Shown here one piece after another: positions 20,501 through 31,463 of a stretch of 64,000 nt of DNA. A model generated the notes under the pieces. The model saw only the letters and a program-made list of their open reading frames with translations, ran no database searches and was not told where the DNA came from. The position numbers and the translations under genes were made by a program. Numbering within the stretch: position 1 is the first letter of the stretch; each line of letters starts with the position of its first letter. Source of the DNA: Cymodocea nodosa (Eukaryota; Streptophyta; Magnoliopsida; Alismatales; Cymodoceaceae); assembly GCA_036874045.1 (NCBI GenBank), contig JAZBRI010000011.1:10732501-10796500 (forward strand). The letters run 5' to 3'.

Positions 20501-23500
20501 ATTAAACCTTCTATCTTCCCCCAGATCCTAAATTTATTGGAGCATTGAGCACTACAATTTCCCTTTAATGCCATGAATTGCAGGTACTAATTTGTAGGAT
20601 TTTGAAGCTTAAAAAATTAATATGAAAAACTCAAATATTTAAAGACAATAATAAATAAATTAGTCTGTGTTGTTCAATCAATGAAGTAGAGAGAACAGAA
20701 GAACTTGAGGTACCTAAAGAAAAAGTCAGGAACTCACTGGGCACATTCAGCTAACTTTCCCAAATTCTGATTATCCATTATTGCCAAAATCAACTGCTTG
20801 TTTTCGTCCAAGTACTACATAGAAGAACATAACTTAAGTCAATAAAAATAATCAAGCAAATTTTTTCAAAAATAATAATCCAGCAAAATTCATATTTAGT
20901 GTCAAACTAGCAATGGTCCCAGTTTTGTAAGTGTCAATTTTTCATATATTAGATTTAAAATGCCTATTAGAAATTATAAAAATAATTATTAATTTCTAAA
21001 GATAAAAATACATTTAATATTTTGTTATTAGGTTTATTAGCTTAAAAGGGCTACTGTAGTGTGTATATATAACTATCTGTATTCTTCAGAGTTTCATGCA
21101 TTGGGAAATGATGGGGGAGGCCTATGAAATAGCAATACAATTTGGGAATATGGATATGACATGATCCAAATTTGGAGAATCAGCAAAGTTCTAAAAATTA
21201 GGATACAGCACAACCAGGATATGACACTAATAAACATATTGGAGTGAAAGAAGAGTAATTCCACATTGGAGGTTGCATATTTATAAACTCATCTAAACCT
21301 CAACGGAATGTGGATATACAAATACCAATTAGCCATCTAACACTCCTCAAATTAGAGTAAATATATCTAACATGTCTAACATTTTACAAAAGGATTCAAA
21401 AACATTGACAACCAACCCTTTAGTAAATACATCAGCAATCTACCTAGAATAGGGAATATATGGAGTGGACACAGCTCCTTTCACCATCAAATCTCTTATA
21501 ATAATAACAATCAAGTTCAATATCATTTGTTCTTTTATGGAAGGTTAAATTGTGAGTAATGAAGATTATAGATTGATTGTCACAATACATAAATGTAAAA
21601 AGATCTACATGAAAACCAAGTCAATAAGCACTTCAACCATGTTATCTCACATGCTATCTAAACCATTGATGTATATTTAGCTTCCGCACTAGATATGAAA
21701 ATAATATTTTGTTTCTTGCTTCTCCAAGTAATTAGATTACTACCAACATATGTACAAGGAGTTGATGTAGGGTTTTTGCCTCCTTTGTCACATGCATAAC
21801 TTGAATTGAATTAAACTTTAACTTTTAGGTGTCCATTACTTATGTAATGAAGTCCTTTTCTTGGACTCCCTTTCATATATGATAATACTCTAATGCCACC
21901 ATTCCAAAGAAATAGTCTTACATCATTCAAGAACTGACTGAGCCTAATACCAAAAGAGATATCTAGTCAACTTACAATCAAGTAAATGAGCTTTTCAATT
22001 AACCTTTTGTATCAACCTATATCTTGTAGTTCTTTAAAAGTATCATCCTACAAATTTGAATTTGGACTAGTTAGGGTTGACTCAAGCTTACACTCTAAAA
22101 ATCTGGTCTCCTTTAATAAATCCAAGGCATACATCCTCACGAACACTAACTAGCCTTTATTGTAAGAAAATTCAATACCAAGAAAATACTTTGGCTTGCC
22201 CATGCTCATTGGAACAAAATTCTTTACTAGGTACTTCTTTGATTCATCTATACCTTTCTTGTCACTACTTGTAAGGAGAATATTATCTACATAGACTGTA
22301 AAGACCATACAACCACTATCTTCTTGATGAACATTGAGTGATCAATAATACATCTTCAGAATTTTGCTTCCATCATAATTTTACTGAATCTTTCAAATCA
22401 TGTTTGAAGGCTTTGTTTAAGACCATATATAACATTTTTAAATCTGCACACAACATTCTCCCCTTAAGCAACATACTTAAGAGGTTGGTCAAGAGCAACT
22501 CCTCCCTTATCATAACTTTACTAAATTTTTCAAGCCATGTATGAGGACTTTATTTAAGACCATATATAGCCTTTTTAAATCTAAACACAGCATTCTTTCT
22601 GTGAACAACATAATCAGAAGGCTAGCCCATAAAAACTTCCTTAATAAGATCACCATACAAAAATGCATTCTTAGCATTAAACCAAGATAGCTCTCATCCT
22701 TGATTGAGAGAAATAGTTAAGACCACCTAGACGGAGTCAAAACAAGCCCCTAAAGAAAACATTTCTACATAATCAATTCCACAAGTTTAAGTAAAGCATT
22801 TAGCAATAAAACAAGCTTTATATCTATCAATAGAGCCATCAGGATTGCACTTGACTACAAAATCCCATTTACAACTAACCACTAGTGGACATGGACTGAG
22901 CTCCCAAGTTCCTCTAATCTGCAAGGTATGCACTTCATCCATAGTAGATTTCCAATGTGATAATTTAATTATCTTTAAGTAGTTTCTTGGAATAGACTCA
23001 TCAAAGATAGACAACACAAACTAGTGCAAAGATATGTTAAATGGTTGAATGGAATGGCATTTAAAAGAGGATGAGCAATGACATAAAGCTTAACATGATG
23101 AAGGAAAATGGGCAAATAGAGGTCATTATGGTTTGAATCTGTAGGTTGAGAATCCAATGTAATTTGGGGTGAGGGAGAAGAGCTTCCCCATGGCCATCAA
23201 CTATATACCTATAGAGGAAGAGGTTTAGGGTCCTCAATGGTAGTGGGTTCAATTTGATCATTAATACCAGATGTACATGTGTCCACTAAGCTAGGAACAA
23301 CAAGAGGCAAGAAAATAGAGACAAATTTAGATGACACAAGAGAAAAGAATTGAGCAAGTTCATCAAAGGTAACATTTGCAAAAACAAAATATTTCCTAGA
23401 TGATGGACAAAAACATTCATACACCTTTTGAGTTCGATAGTAGGCTACAAAGACACACTTGATTGCTTGTTAGCCTAGTTTATCAAGTATAGGAAAATGA

Positions 23501-25144
23501 TCTTGAACATAACAATCACAGCCAACAACCATAGAAGGGAGATGGAAAAGATCCTCATTTGGAGATAACCTTCTAAGTGAAATATCATCAAAGAACAACA
23601 GAAGCTAATCTACTTATGAGAGAAGTAGCAATTAAAACAGCATCAAACCATAAGTAGTTCGACAAATCATGAGTGTGTGACTAACATTCAGGATATGGCA
23701 ATGCTTCAATTTTTCCACCCTATTTTGTTGAGAAGTATTAATGCAGATGGTTTGATGTAAAATACTTAAGAGAGCTACAAAGAGTAGAAAATTTAGATTG
23801 AACAAACCTCAAAGCACTATCAATATAAAACAAGTGGAGAGTAGCAGAAAACTGAGTCTCTTTATTCCACCAAAAAGCGTTTTGATTGCATTGGACACTT
23901 GACACTGATATAGAACAATGATCAATAAAGGCAATATACTATTTATAACCATCAATAGCTATAATACAAGGTGAACCTAAATGTCTGAGTGAACCAACTC
24001 AAAAGGATCATTACTTTGAAAACTAGATAGATAACAAATGGTAGCACATATATGCTTGCCTATCTCATGCAATTCAAAAACAAAAGACACTGATGGGATA
24101 TCAAAGCATAATAGGCACTTTGCAGTACTTGATGTTGTCACACCCCAACATTTCCTTCACTGTGAGCCATGTTGCACAACATCTGAAACAACCACAATCA
24201 CCACCTTCGTGTGGTCAAAAGTATCTCCTGTTAACACTTACACAAGGCCCATGCTTTTAACCTACAAAAGGACCACTTGAAAAAAAAGCATACTCTGATG
24301 TAGATAGGACTAATTGATCTAGTGATCGATGCTCCATTACAAGTACCTGTCACATGCTAGGACCCAACATCATCTCTTGGATTGCTGAGTGCTCAAAAGC
24401 AAACCACAGTAGCAAGGTCAGTAGCTAAATCAAAAGTATCGTGTGTTGGTAAGTCATCAGCGGTTCAGATGGGTAACAATTTAGTCTTTCACAAAGCGTT
24501 CGCCACATTGAAATACACCATCACTTTGTTTGTGAAATGGCCCCTCGAGGATAAATAAAGCTCCAAACACATCAACAACTCACCAACTTGCAGACACATT
24601 CACGAAACAACTTTGGAAAGACAAATTTCAAAATCTCTGTGACAAGCTTACTCACTATATAACGAGCTCAGCTTGAGGGGGACTGATGAAGTGTATGGGT
24701 TGGTAGGAGTTGTAACAGAGCTGATGAAGTGCTTGGGTAGTATAATGTATATATACCATGTACTCTCCCGTTTCTGGAATGAGATAGTTATTTCATTCTC
24801 ACGTCACCTCTCTCTCTCTCAGATCTCTACACCTACATGTTTCCAATCAATGTTCTTGAGATCCTACCGAGAAGAACCTAGAAAACATAAGGATACAATT
24901 TCCCCTTAGCATCCAGGAACTCAAACACCTTCATCTGATAATCTCACGTCCCTTCGTATTAAATCCGATCCACTTAACATGCCAACGACAAGAAATCCAA
25001 AAGAAAGGCACCAATTAATCCGCTTCATCGAAAAGGAAAAAGGCAAAATACCTTCTGGATCACTTCGGTACTGACGTTGGAGGTGGGAGGGAGTTGAGCT
25101 TGCATTGGCGTGAGCATCGGGGGCGGTCCCTGTTGCTGCTGCAT
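14240..25144 (-). CDS. GIF: GRF-interacting factor (GIF/AN3 family, SSXT/SNH domain) transcriptional co-activator
   Basis: Four exons on the minus strand: 25144-25052, 20814-20738, 14782-14698 and 14599-14240. They total 615 nt and encode 204 residues, typical for the family. The start (MQQQQGPPPMLTPM) and TAA are both present. The SNH domain spans about residues 24-80, including EVIQKYLDENKQLILAIM, NLGKLAECAQYQARLQ and NLLYLAAIADAQ; it binds the QLQ domain of GRF transcription factors. The C-terminus is Gln/Gly/Ser/Pro-rich (YMQPQANFSPRG, GHMGM), the region that recruits SWI/SNF remodellers. It looks nearer GIF2/GIF3 than GIF1. GIFs promote cell proliferation in leaves and reproductive organs, acting in the nucleus. 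Splice sites are canonical (AAG|GTATTT, CA|GTGAGT, CAG|GTTTGG). Introns 1 and 2 (4.2 and 6.0 kb) are swollen by TEs and intron 3 is 98 bp. All frames are intact, so I expect a working gene. Confidence 0.92.
14600..14697 (-). other. GIF: GIF intron 3 with TA microsatellite near the acceptor
   Basis: A 98-bp intron from CAG|GTTTGG to ATTCAG|CAACAA. An uninterrupted AT repeat covers 14616-14638, about 17-39 bases before the 3' splice site, where the branch point and pyrimidine tract usually sit. Confidence 0.85.
14616..14638. repeat. (AT)n microsatellite
   Basis: Twenty-three bases of perfect AT repeat inside GIF intron 3. Confidence 0.95.
14698..14782 (-). other. GIF: GIF exon 3 (residues 57-85)
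   Basis: 85 nt. It begins with the last base of the Gln57 codon and encodes the second half of the SNH domain (YQARLQNNLLYLAAIADAQ). It is bounded by CTGATTAG and GTTTGG. Confidence 0.9.
16496..16525. repeat. Perfect-core inverted repeat (hairpin)
   Basis: AAGTTGAGAAT, a two-base loop, then ATTCTCAACTT: an 11-bp perfect stem just upstream of the RING-H2 pseudogene. A weaker GAAAGTT/AACTTTC pair lies just before it. Confidence 0.8.
16579..17180 (+). pseudogene. ATL-type RING-H2 E3 ubiquitin ligase pseudogene
   Basis: An N-terminal hydrophobic segment (FCICIVWFVVLYIVIKLF) is followed, after a frameshift near 16848, by an acidic stretch. Then comes a degenerate RING-H2: ECTIYLNTWREGERGRMLPN, CNHSFHLRCIDKWL, a stop, then YTCPLC. 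ATL proteins are intronless membrane-anchored E3 ligases that pair with E2 enzymes. The second zinc-binding Cys is Tyr here (ECTIYL for EC.IC). A TAA/TGA-type stop follows DKWL and the frame is shifted, so it cannot make a working ligase. It lies antisense within GIF intron 2, probably a decayed duplicate. Confidence 0.75.
18225..19172. mobile_element. Non-autonomous DNA-transposon-like element with imperfect terminal inverted repeats
   Basis: GGTGGTAACTAGGT at 18244-18257 is the inverted complement of 19139-19152 with two mismatches in 14, and weaker matching extends outwards (GTGG..GGC..GCACC). The body is AT-rich with no coding capacity. CCTAGG-centred motifs (GGCACCTAGG, CCACCTAGGTGCC, GGCACCTAGGTGC) cluster at both ends, as in some hAT-like elements. 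Ends and target duplication are not fixed. Confidence 0.5.
19515..19737. repeat. Two-copy tandem duplication, unit about 110 bp
   Basis: Copy 1 (19515-19622) and copy 2 (19623-19737) share TTGGCTTTAGACTCA, AAGTCCTTYGGTAATC and CTTGGAACT. They differ mostly by transitions and small indels. Confidence 0.8.
20738..20814 (-). other. GIF: GIF exon 2 (residues 32-56)
   Basis: 77 nt encoding YLDENKQLILAIMDNQ and NLGKLAECA, the core of the SNH domain, plus CA of the Gln57 codon. Acceptor ATGTAG, donor CA|GTGAGT. Confidence 0.92.
21100..24040 (-). mobile_element. Copia relic in GIF intron 1, same sense as GIF
   Basis: Read on minus: integrase remnants near 23950-23500 and integrase C-terminus (VFVAYYRTQKVYECF near 23430). 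RT follows from 23017 (STMDEVHTLQIRGTWELSP, SCKWDFVVKCNPDGSIDRYKA), then NAKNAFLYGDL, YGLK, MGKPKYFLG. RNase H (SNLITWRSKKQ) lies near 21720, and a TTGAGGAGTGTTAGATGG tract/LTR start near 21352-21335. Many stops. The 5' part is missing. A segment of RT is duplicated (22375-22620). Confidence 0.7.
22375..22620 (-). repeat. Tandem duplication within the Copia RT relic
   Basis: Copy A (about 22375-22480) and copy B (about 22509-22618) both read ATAAYTTTACTRAATYTTTCAA, then TTTAAGACCATATATA and TTTTTAAATCT. Both correspond to the same RT block (IYGLK-SPH-WLEKFSKVM on the minus strand). Confidence 0.7.
24400..24880 (+). mobile_element. Copia RNase H end and 3' LTR fragment, antisense to GIF
   Basis: KQTTVARS near 24400 and QLADTFTKQLWKDKFQNLCD near 24588-24650 end with a stop in CTTGAGGGGGAC (polypurine tract). 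An LTR start follows at about 24683 (TGATGAAGTGTATGGG). The LTR part has a CTCTCTCTCTC tract. This opposes the Copia relic beside it, so at least two insertions occurred. Confidence 0.65.
25052..25144 (-). other. GIF: GIF exon 1 (residues 1-31)
   Basis: Starts at ATG 25144-25142 with MQQQQGPPPMLTPMQAQLPP and ends EVIQK just before GTATTT. The preceding sequence (GTGGAGAAGCGTGGAGGAGG on minus) is purine-rich 5' leader. Confidence 0.92.
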
Positions 25145-25290
25145 CCTCCTCCACGCTTCTCCACCTCCTCCGATACAAACAAAAAAGAGCGCAAAAGAAG
25201 AGAGACGGAACGGGGTTTTTGTGTCTGAGGTCAGTGAGAGAGAGTGAGATACCCTCGAGGGGTTTGGAGCTGTCGGAAAGAAAATTTAAA
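25145..25290 (-). promoter_or_regulatory. GIF 5' leader / core promoter region
   Basis: Directly upstream of the ATG, with CT/GA-rich tracts (CTCACTCTCTCTCACTGACC on minus, near 25250-25230) as often found in plant 5' UTRs and promoters. No clear TATA box was fixed. Confidence 0.45.
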
Positions 25291-25295
25291 AATTA

Positions 25296-25296
25296 A

Positions 25297-25334
<38 letters not shown>
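25296..25334. repeat. (AAT)n microsatellite
   Basis: Thirteen perfect ATA/TAA units about 150 bp upstream of the GIF start codon. Confidence 0.95.
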
Positions 25335-25336
<2 letters not shown>

Positions 25337-25367
25337 TGATGGGATGGATATTTATGGATTTTTTTTT

Positions 25368-25379
25368 CCCCCCCCCCCC
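25368..25379. repeat. Poly-C run
   Basis: Twelve consecutive C after a poly-T run; otherwise AT-rich surroundings. Confidence 0.9.
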
Positions 25380-25985
25380 TTGGTCATGACATGCAGCCTT
25401 CAGTAATAAAAGTTTAACGTTAATAAAAAATAAAGGAAATCTGGACCTCTATTGTTGAGTGTCATTGAGCATTTAATTTCTTCATAAATACTTCTGTACT
25501 CTGTAGTAGAATTCGTTCTATGTTATACTTGCTATTACATATGTACGTTGACTTTAAAAGCTGCTTGCTCAAAATATGTAGTCTAATTAGATTCTTGCGA
25601 GAACTTTTACTTGTGAAAGTAGTAGTAATATTGAATGTTTACAAAAAAAAAAAATACTTTGTTATAGAGTTCGAGCGTTAAGAATAATCAATAAGCGTTG
25701 TTTTTATATGACCTAAGACACGTTAGTTTTAAATTAGAATTCCATATAATATTAAAATAAGTTAACAAAATAAGTAAAATCTAAACTTACATAATATAAA
25801 ATTCGTCTCTCCTCACCATCAATTACTTTTTTGAGTTAAAATATAAAAAAAAAAACAAACAAAAACTAAAGATGCGGTCAAAGACGAAAGTTCAGTACCA
25901 GCATTAATTTTTAATAAAAAGTATTTTTAAATAATTAAATTATTAGAAAAGACGAAGTAAATGTGATTGACGTGATTGAAGGGTA

Positions 25986-26393
25986 CACGTGCCACGATTT
26001 TATTTTATTTTATTTTTTTTTCTTCTGAAAGATGACCGCACGAGTCACGTGGCCCTGCAGATTCGGAGAGACGAAAAGGTTGTCGCACGATATTTATATT
26101 ATTATTACGATATGAAACCTAACATTAATTACTAAGTTCGATTATTTAATCAGGTTGCGGTTCCCCCCCGGCGGCGGAATCATCCTCCCACGTGAAATTC
26201 CCGCGTTGCTCTCCTTTTCCTTTGGGGTTATAATGAACCCCATCTTGTTTTGTTTTCTCAACTCATATGCAGGACTGTTGATAATGATGTATGGTTTGTT
26301 AACGTCAGTTTTCTACATTAATTGGTTGTTTATTAAGTATATGATTCATTTTTAGAGTATTGCTGATTTTTGTTATGAATCTAGAAGCACGTG
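25986..26393. promoter_or_regulatory. Cluster of four G-boxes upstream of GIF
   Basis: CACGTG at 25986, 26046, 26189 and 26388, i.e. 0.84-1.25 kb from the GIF ATG. The palindromic core binds bZIP and bHLH (for example PIF-type) factors. Four in 408 bp of AT-rich DNA is above chance, but regulation of GIF through them is inference. Confidence 0.4.
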
Positions 26394-29100
26394 TTTATAG
26401 AGGTGCATGTATGTACGCACGCACGCACATGCTCACTTGCTTGCCCAAATGCTGCATGAACGCATGTCGTCCATGCTTGTATTTATGTCCAAATGCATGG
26501 ACAAGTACGCTATTTTTACATATCAACCATCAGTGTTGTTTTATTTCCATTATGTTGGTTTAACCACCTAAAACCTTGCAGGGCCTAGAAGTTTGGTTAC
26601 CCTACAGTGGAAACATTATGAAATGCATATTGATCGATTATTGGGCATTTTAATTCCACGGTGGACCAGGGGTCGTTAAGCTTATGTTTTTTGTGACTAG
26701 TTTAAGTCTATGTGGGATGCTTATTCATGATCTGCTGTTGTGTGACTGACTACCATGTCATATTCTACTGGAACATGCCTATGTTTCTATGTTTAAGTAT
26801 TGACGTGTCTTGCAACCTACAAGCTTTATTGTGAAGGTGTCTTCGGCAAAATTTTCAACTGATTTGGAAAATCAATATCTACTAAGTAAAATTTAACTAC
26901 GTTAAAATAACTATTAATGATGTGAATAAGAAGATGATAGGGGGACATGGAATTGACTTCATCAAAAGCTAGCGTTCTCCTTATAAATCAGTCGTACATT
27001 ACAATCAACCACAATTTGTTCTTAGCACTGCTAGCATTTGTGCTAGCTTATAAGTGATTCCATTTTTATTAATGTTACTTTTACAAAATTACTCATCCCA
27101 ATTTTCCAATCTAGCTAAATCTACATTTTGTGTGGATTGCACATTTTCCCTTGTCATTTCTACAAACTTGCCTGTGTTACATTTTTATACAATTTATTAT
27201 TATAAATTTACCCATATTGCTTTTATTCATTTTTCATGTTATTTTTATGGGCTAACTATAAGCGGAAGACTATGATTTTACCTACTCTAAATCCTTCTTC
27301 TTTCACTCGTGCCTATACATACTATTTCTACTATTTATTATTACTGTTGTTGTTATATCATCATCAATTATCCAAACTCTTATATACACATCGAAATACA
27401 TATATACTCTAGCCTTGATATAGTCAAATGCTTATAACTTGATCATATGGTAAAATATTATTTTCATCAAATATTAACATTCTCCTTACAAATCATTGTA
27501 CCAAGTTCATAAAAATATTGACAAGTGAGGTAAAACAATGATTTGAAATAACAAGACATGCACGTGAAAATATGAAACATGCCAGCTTGAGACAGACTTA
27601 TCATGAATCTAGACCACATCCATAAACGTACACATGTGCACATGCGAAATAATAAAGCCAACCTCTTGAAATAATCTATACGCTTGTAGGCCATCAGCCA
27701 TCAGCCATCAACATGGGGAGCATTGGAGGTGATGACATGGCATGCTACATCAGATGTAATGTAATGATCCATTCAAGTATTTTCTTTCTCTACTTTGTCG
27801 TTTAGAAAGCAAGTGGTGGTGATCTTGATTATCTACTATATTAGATCCTTGTTTTTGTAAATAAATTTGTTAAAATTCTCATGATATATTTCTACTGGTT
27901 ATCATGCAATTGGATGGATACTTTCATGTTTTTGCTTGGAGTCATCTTTGCTTGTTATATGCTTGATTTTATTGATAATAATTTTGTTTAAGTAAAAAAA
28001 AAAAAAAAATTTATTTTTGATTAAATTTCCTTGAAACTCTGTGAGATAAAAACATTTTAAATATGATACACCAAATAAATTTTACATTTTACAATTGTAT
28101 AGTTACAGTCTTAAATTTTACTAAACATAAGAATGTAATTTGATTTCACGGAGTTTAATTCAACAGACCAAATGGGACCCCAGGGGCAGAAATTGTGAAA
28201 GAAAACAAAGAACTGTAGAGATCCGGACAGTATTTACAAAATAGCTATTATCGCTCGGAGACTGGATGTAAGACTGAAAATCTTGTAAATTCAGAATCCA
28301 ATGGGAAAGTAAGTTCTAGAATCATCTATCGTCAAAGGTTCGACTGTTGTGTGATCCAAACAGAAGAATGTAAGATTATTGAAACATCCAAATGTTTTTG
28401 CTGAGGGGCTCACTTTATGAACAGAGGAATCATAATTTCATATTAATTCTTTGAATGGTACTTTGCTTCGGCTGGCAGTACGCAGGAGAAGAAGCATGAA
28501 AATCGACCATCCGAACTGTGAAATCTCGATTGTCCTCGGTGGCTCACAAAATCCCCAGGTCTATTTGATTATCTTCGGTGGCTCACAAAACCCCTAGATC
28601 TGAACCAGCCGATACAACTTCACCATGCCGGCCACTTCAACTACTGCAACGAAGTGACAGAAAATGTACGTCAGTAATTGTGCAAACTGATGCAAAGAGG
28701 GCGGGGTAGCTTTCAATGTGCATTTGGGACCACAACGAACAAAAAGGAAAAACTGGAAAGCAGGTTAATAAGCATAAAGCATCTTAAAAACGGTTTGCGG
28801 AGAAAACCGCCAGAACTGGAAACATAAGCCATGTGGCTAATCGTCTGGTTAGTATGCATGATGACATGATAACACTAGATAACAATATTTTTCGAAATTT
28901 TAATAAAATTGGTTTTACTAAAATGGAACATTGAAAATCCAATGTGACCTACATGTTAGCTAACTTTAAGTTCAATCAAGCGTAAGCTAAGCTATTCAAT
29001 ATCTGTCTCAATACAATTTGTCATTTCCCTCAATCATTTGTTCAGATGAGCCCAATTATATCAAATAAGAGATGATGTGATTACAATTATACATCAGGAA
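26394..29100. other. Intergenic stretch without a recognised gene
   Basis: AT-rich, with short chance frames. 28536-28600 holds a two-copy direct repeat of CGGTGGCTCACAAAA. On the minus strand near 28650 a TTGCAG acceptor precedes a short frame (VEVAGMVKLYRLVQI, stop) that could be a last exon; support is weak. Confidence 0.5.
28536..28600. repeat. Two-copy 27-bp direct repeat
   Basis: TCGGTGGCTCACAAAATCCC and TCGGTGGCTCACAAAACCCC, 38 bp apart start to start. Confidence 0.85.
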
Positions 29101-29506
29101 ATTAACAGCGTTCTAAGAAATATGTAGGGGTGCAGCAGAAGCCAAGCCTCCTTTCATTGGTATTTATTAGGTCAGAGTCATCAGTTCTACCGTTGTATTC
29201 CCAGAGTCAGAGGAACCTTGGGATGGAGGGGGGGTGGCCAACATTGATTGCGCTGGCAACCTATTTTGAGGGCTGGACTAGTGCACTGGTGGTGATCCAC
29301 CTGGGCACGCAAGAGGTGGTCCTCCCAACCTATCGGTATATCAAAGGGATTTCGTAGATGAAACAAGTGTACACGCAGAGTGGCTAAATTGGCACTAATG
29401 GTTGTAGATTTGAGATGCCCCACACTTATTTATAGCAAGCATTAACATGATCGTTAAAGTCATTGCACCAAAAAATGAAACAAACAAAAAAATGTAGAAC
29501 ACAACA
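29101..29506 (-). mobile_element. LTR of the chromovirus-type Ty3 element
   Basis: On the minus strand, a polypurine tract AAGGGGAGGGGGATTG (about 29521-29506) is followed by TGTTGTGTTCTAC, the LTR start at 29506. 29506-29130 is LTR-like sequence; the far end is not defined. Confidence 0.55.
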
Positions 29507-31463
29507 ATCCCCCTCCCCTTAAACATGGTCACTGTCCTCAACAAGCAAATTCAAGTACCATCAGGAGATAACCTCGCAGGCTCCCACGTAGCCTCGTCAT
29601 CTTCTTCTCCTGACCATCGTACAAGGACATCAACCACAGCTTAACTTTGCTGCTTCACTAATCTTCGTCCTAAAATTCATTCCAGAATCTTGGCAGAGCT
29701 ATTGGCTGGGCACGAGTATGAGTAGCAAAGGGCCAATGACGTCATTACCAACACTTTTCTCTTTTCTTCGAGAGGGATGTGTGAAAAACAGGCTGGATTC
29801 AAGCATGTTCAGGCAATTTTAGTGGTAGGCTACCTTCCCTACCCGCTCTGGAACTTTAAAAGAGCCATAGAATTTCAAAGCAAACTTCTAATTTTTGTGT
29901 TTGACCACCGTAGATCAAAAATAAGGATGGAGACAGAGGTACACCCAATCCTTAATGGCAAACTCATGCTTAGTCCAAGAACAGTCCACCAAGGCTTTCA
30001 TCCTTTTTTGCACATGCCTTAGGTTCTCCTTAAGCATTTTCGATACATCTTCCCTACCTTTCAGATGCTCTTCTGCTGACGATACATTGGTAGTTCCTAA
30101 TTTGTACTCAACGAGCTCCAGTAGAGATCAACCATATAAAGCTTCAAAGGGAGTAAATGGTGGAGTGGTAGAAGCTAGTATTATAGTGATACTCAACCCA
30201 TGTCAAACATTTACTTTGGTCCTTAGGCTTGTGCACATAGAAGCAACAAAGATATTACTCCAAGCACCTGTCAACCAAATTTGATTGACCATCCATTTGG
30301 GGGTGGTAAGTAGAGCTGAGCTTCGATTGAGTGCATGCCTGCTTAAAGAGTTCGCTCCAAAGTTGACTCCTGAAAATGGGATCCTAGTCTAATACCAAAA
30401 ATCCTGCAAATGTATGACCTGATTAATGAATTGTTCTACAACAATACCACATAGTAAAGGGATGTTGGAGCAAAATGAAGTGTCCATACTTCCATAGTCA
30501 ATCTATCAAACCCAAGATGATGAAGTAACCCTAACTACTGGAAAGCCCTTCCATGAAGTCCATGGTAATTTTTTTTTCAATTTCAATCTGATACGAAAAA
30601 AGGTTGCAGCAAATCGACAAGGTGCAAATTGTCGACTTTCATTCTTTGACATATGTCACATAGGCCCATGGTGGACAACAAATTTCTCCATTCATTCCCT
30701 TCCAACAGAAAAACTTCCATAGGTGAAGGCAAGTTCTACCAAATCTATCGTGGCTGGCAGATGGGTGTTTCATGGAATTCCCTACGAAGTTTTAAGGGTG
30801 GAGTGGGCTTTGACAATGAGACAATTCTTGTAGTATAAGAGTCCCTCCTTCTATACTTACAAGCGTCGAGCTCCCCACAATCTCATTGACTTTATAGCTC
30901 TTGCAAATCCTTATTCACTGCATAACTTTGTTTCAACTCCTGCATCCAACTTCATTCCAAAAAGGATAAGGCATAAATCACCACCTTTTTCCTCTTCCCT
31001 CCTATAAAAAGCATCAACTGTAGCACTAGTGACTCCTTCCTTGTACTCGATTTTGAAATCAAATCCCAAAAGCTTCACTAACCACTTTTGTTGTGCTAGT
31101 GAGTGGATTCTCTACTCCATCAGGTGTTTGACACTCCCTTAACCAGTTCAGTTCACAAATTTTCTTCCAAGCAAGTCCACTTCTTGATAGCAAGAAAAAT
31201 GGTCAACATCTCCTTATTGTAAGTGGATAGTCCTCATTGTCATTCACTAAAGGCCTAACTCCAATAGGAGATGGACCGATCCTCTTGGAGGAGCATTGCT
31301 CTCATCCCTCCTCCAAAAGTGTCTCCTTTAATTATGGAGATCTACCAAAAGTTTGGAAACACAAGGAACAGAGCCTCTAAGATGGTCCTTCTCAAATCTT
31401 CAAAAGCCTAAGTTGCCTTTGAACTCTAGTGAAATCTATCCTTCTTCAAAAGAATGGTTAAGG
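29507..31463 (-). pseudogene. Chromovirus-type Ty3 pol relic: RT end, RNase H, integrase, chromodomain
   Basis: Minus-strand order: LTILLKKDRFH-SS (RT/RNase H junction, 31463), QKWLVKLLGFDFKIEYKEG (RNase H end, near 31100), then integrase remnants near 30900-30000 (YHPQMDGQSN-like). VLVRWSGEEDDEATWEPARL near 29640-29570 is a chromodomain signature, the histone-mark reader that guides chromovirus insertion. Numerous stops and frameshifts. It ends abruptly at 31463 against an inverted LTR; its gag lies on the far side of the nest (54790-55400). Confidence 0.75.

Larger units (their letters stand above)
14783..20737 (-). other. GIF: GIF intron 2 (5955 bp)
   Basis: Contains a plus-strand RING-H2 pseudogene (16579-17180), a hairpin at 16496-16525, a DNA-transposon-like element (18225-19172) and a tandem duplication (19515-19737). 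14783-16495 and 17181-18224 are AT-rich with no recognised gene; 17500-17610 holds a short AT-rich direct repeat of AAGAATAAAATTTCAAC. 19740-20737 shows no recognised protein. Confidence 0.8.
20815..25051 (-). other. GIF: GIF intron 1 (4237 bp)
   Basis: Contains a minus-strand Copia relic (about 21100-24040) and a plus-strand Copia 3' end (about 24400-24880). 20815-21100 has no gene. Donor AAG|GTATTT is at 25051. Confidence 0.8.

Noticed and set aside
24038-24280. 80-codon frame in GIF intron 1
   Set aside because: Lies between two opposed Copia relics and shows no domain; likely chance.
26155-26563. Two hydrophobic frames upstream of GIF
   Set aside because: Compositional hydrophobicity from T-rich DNA; no conserved pattern.
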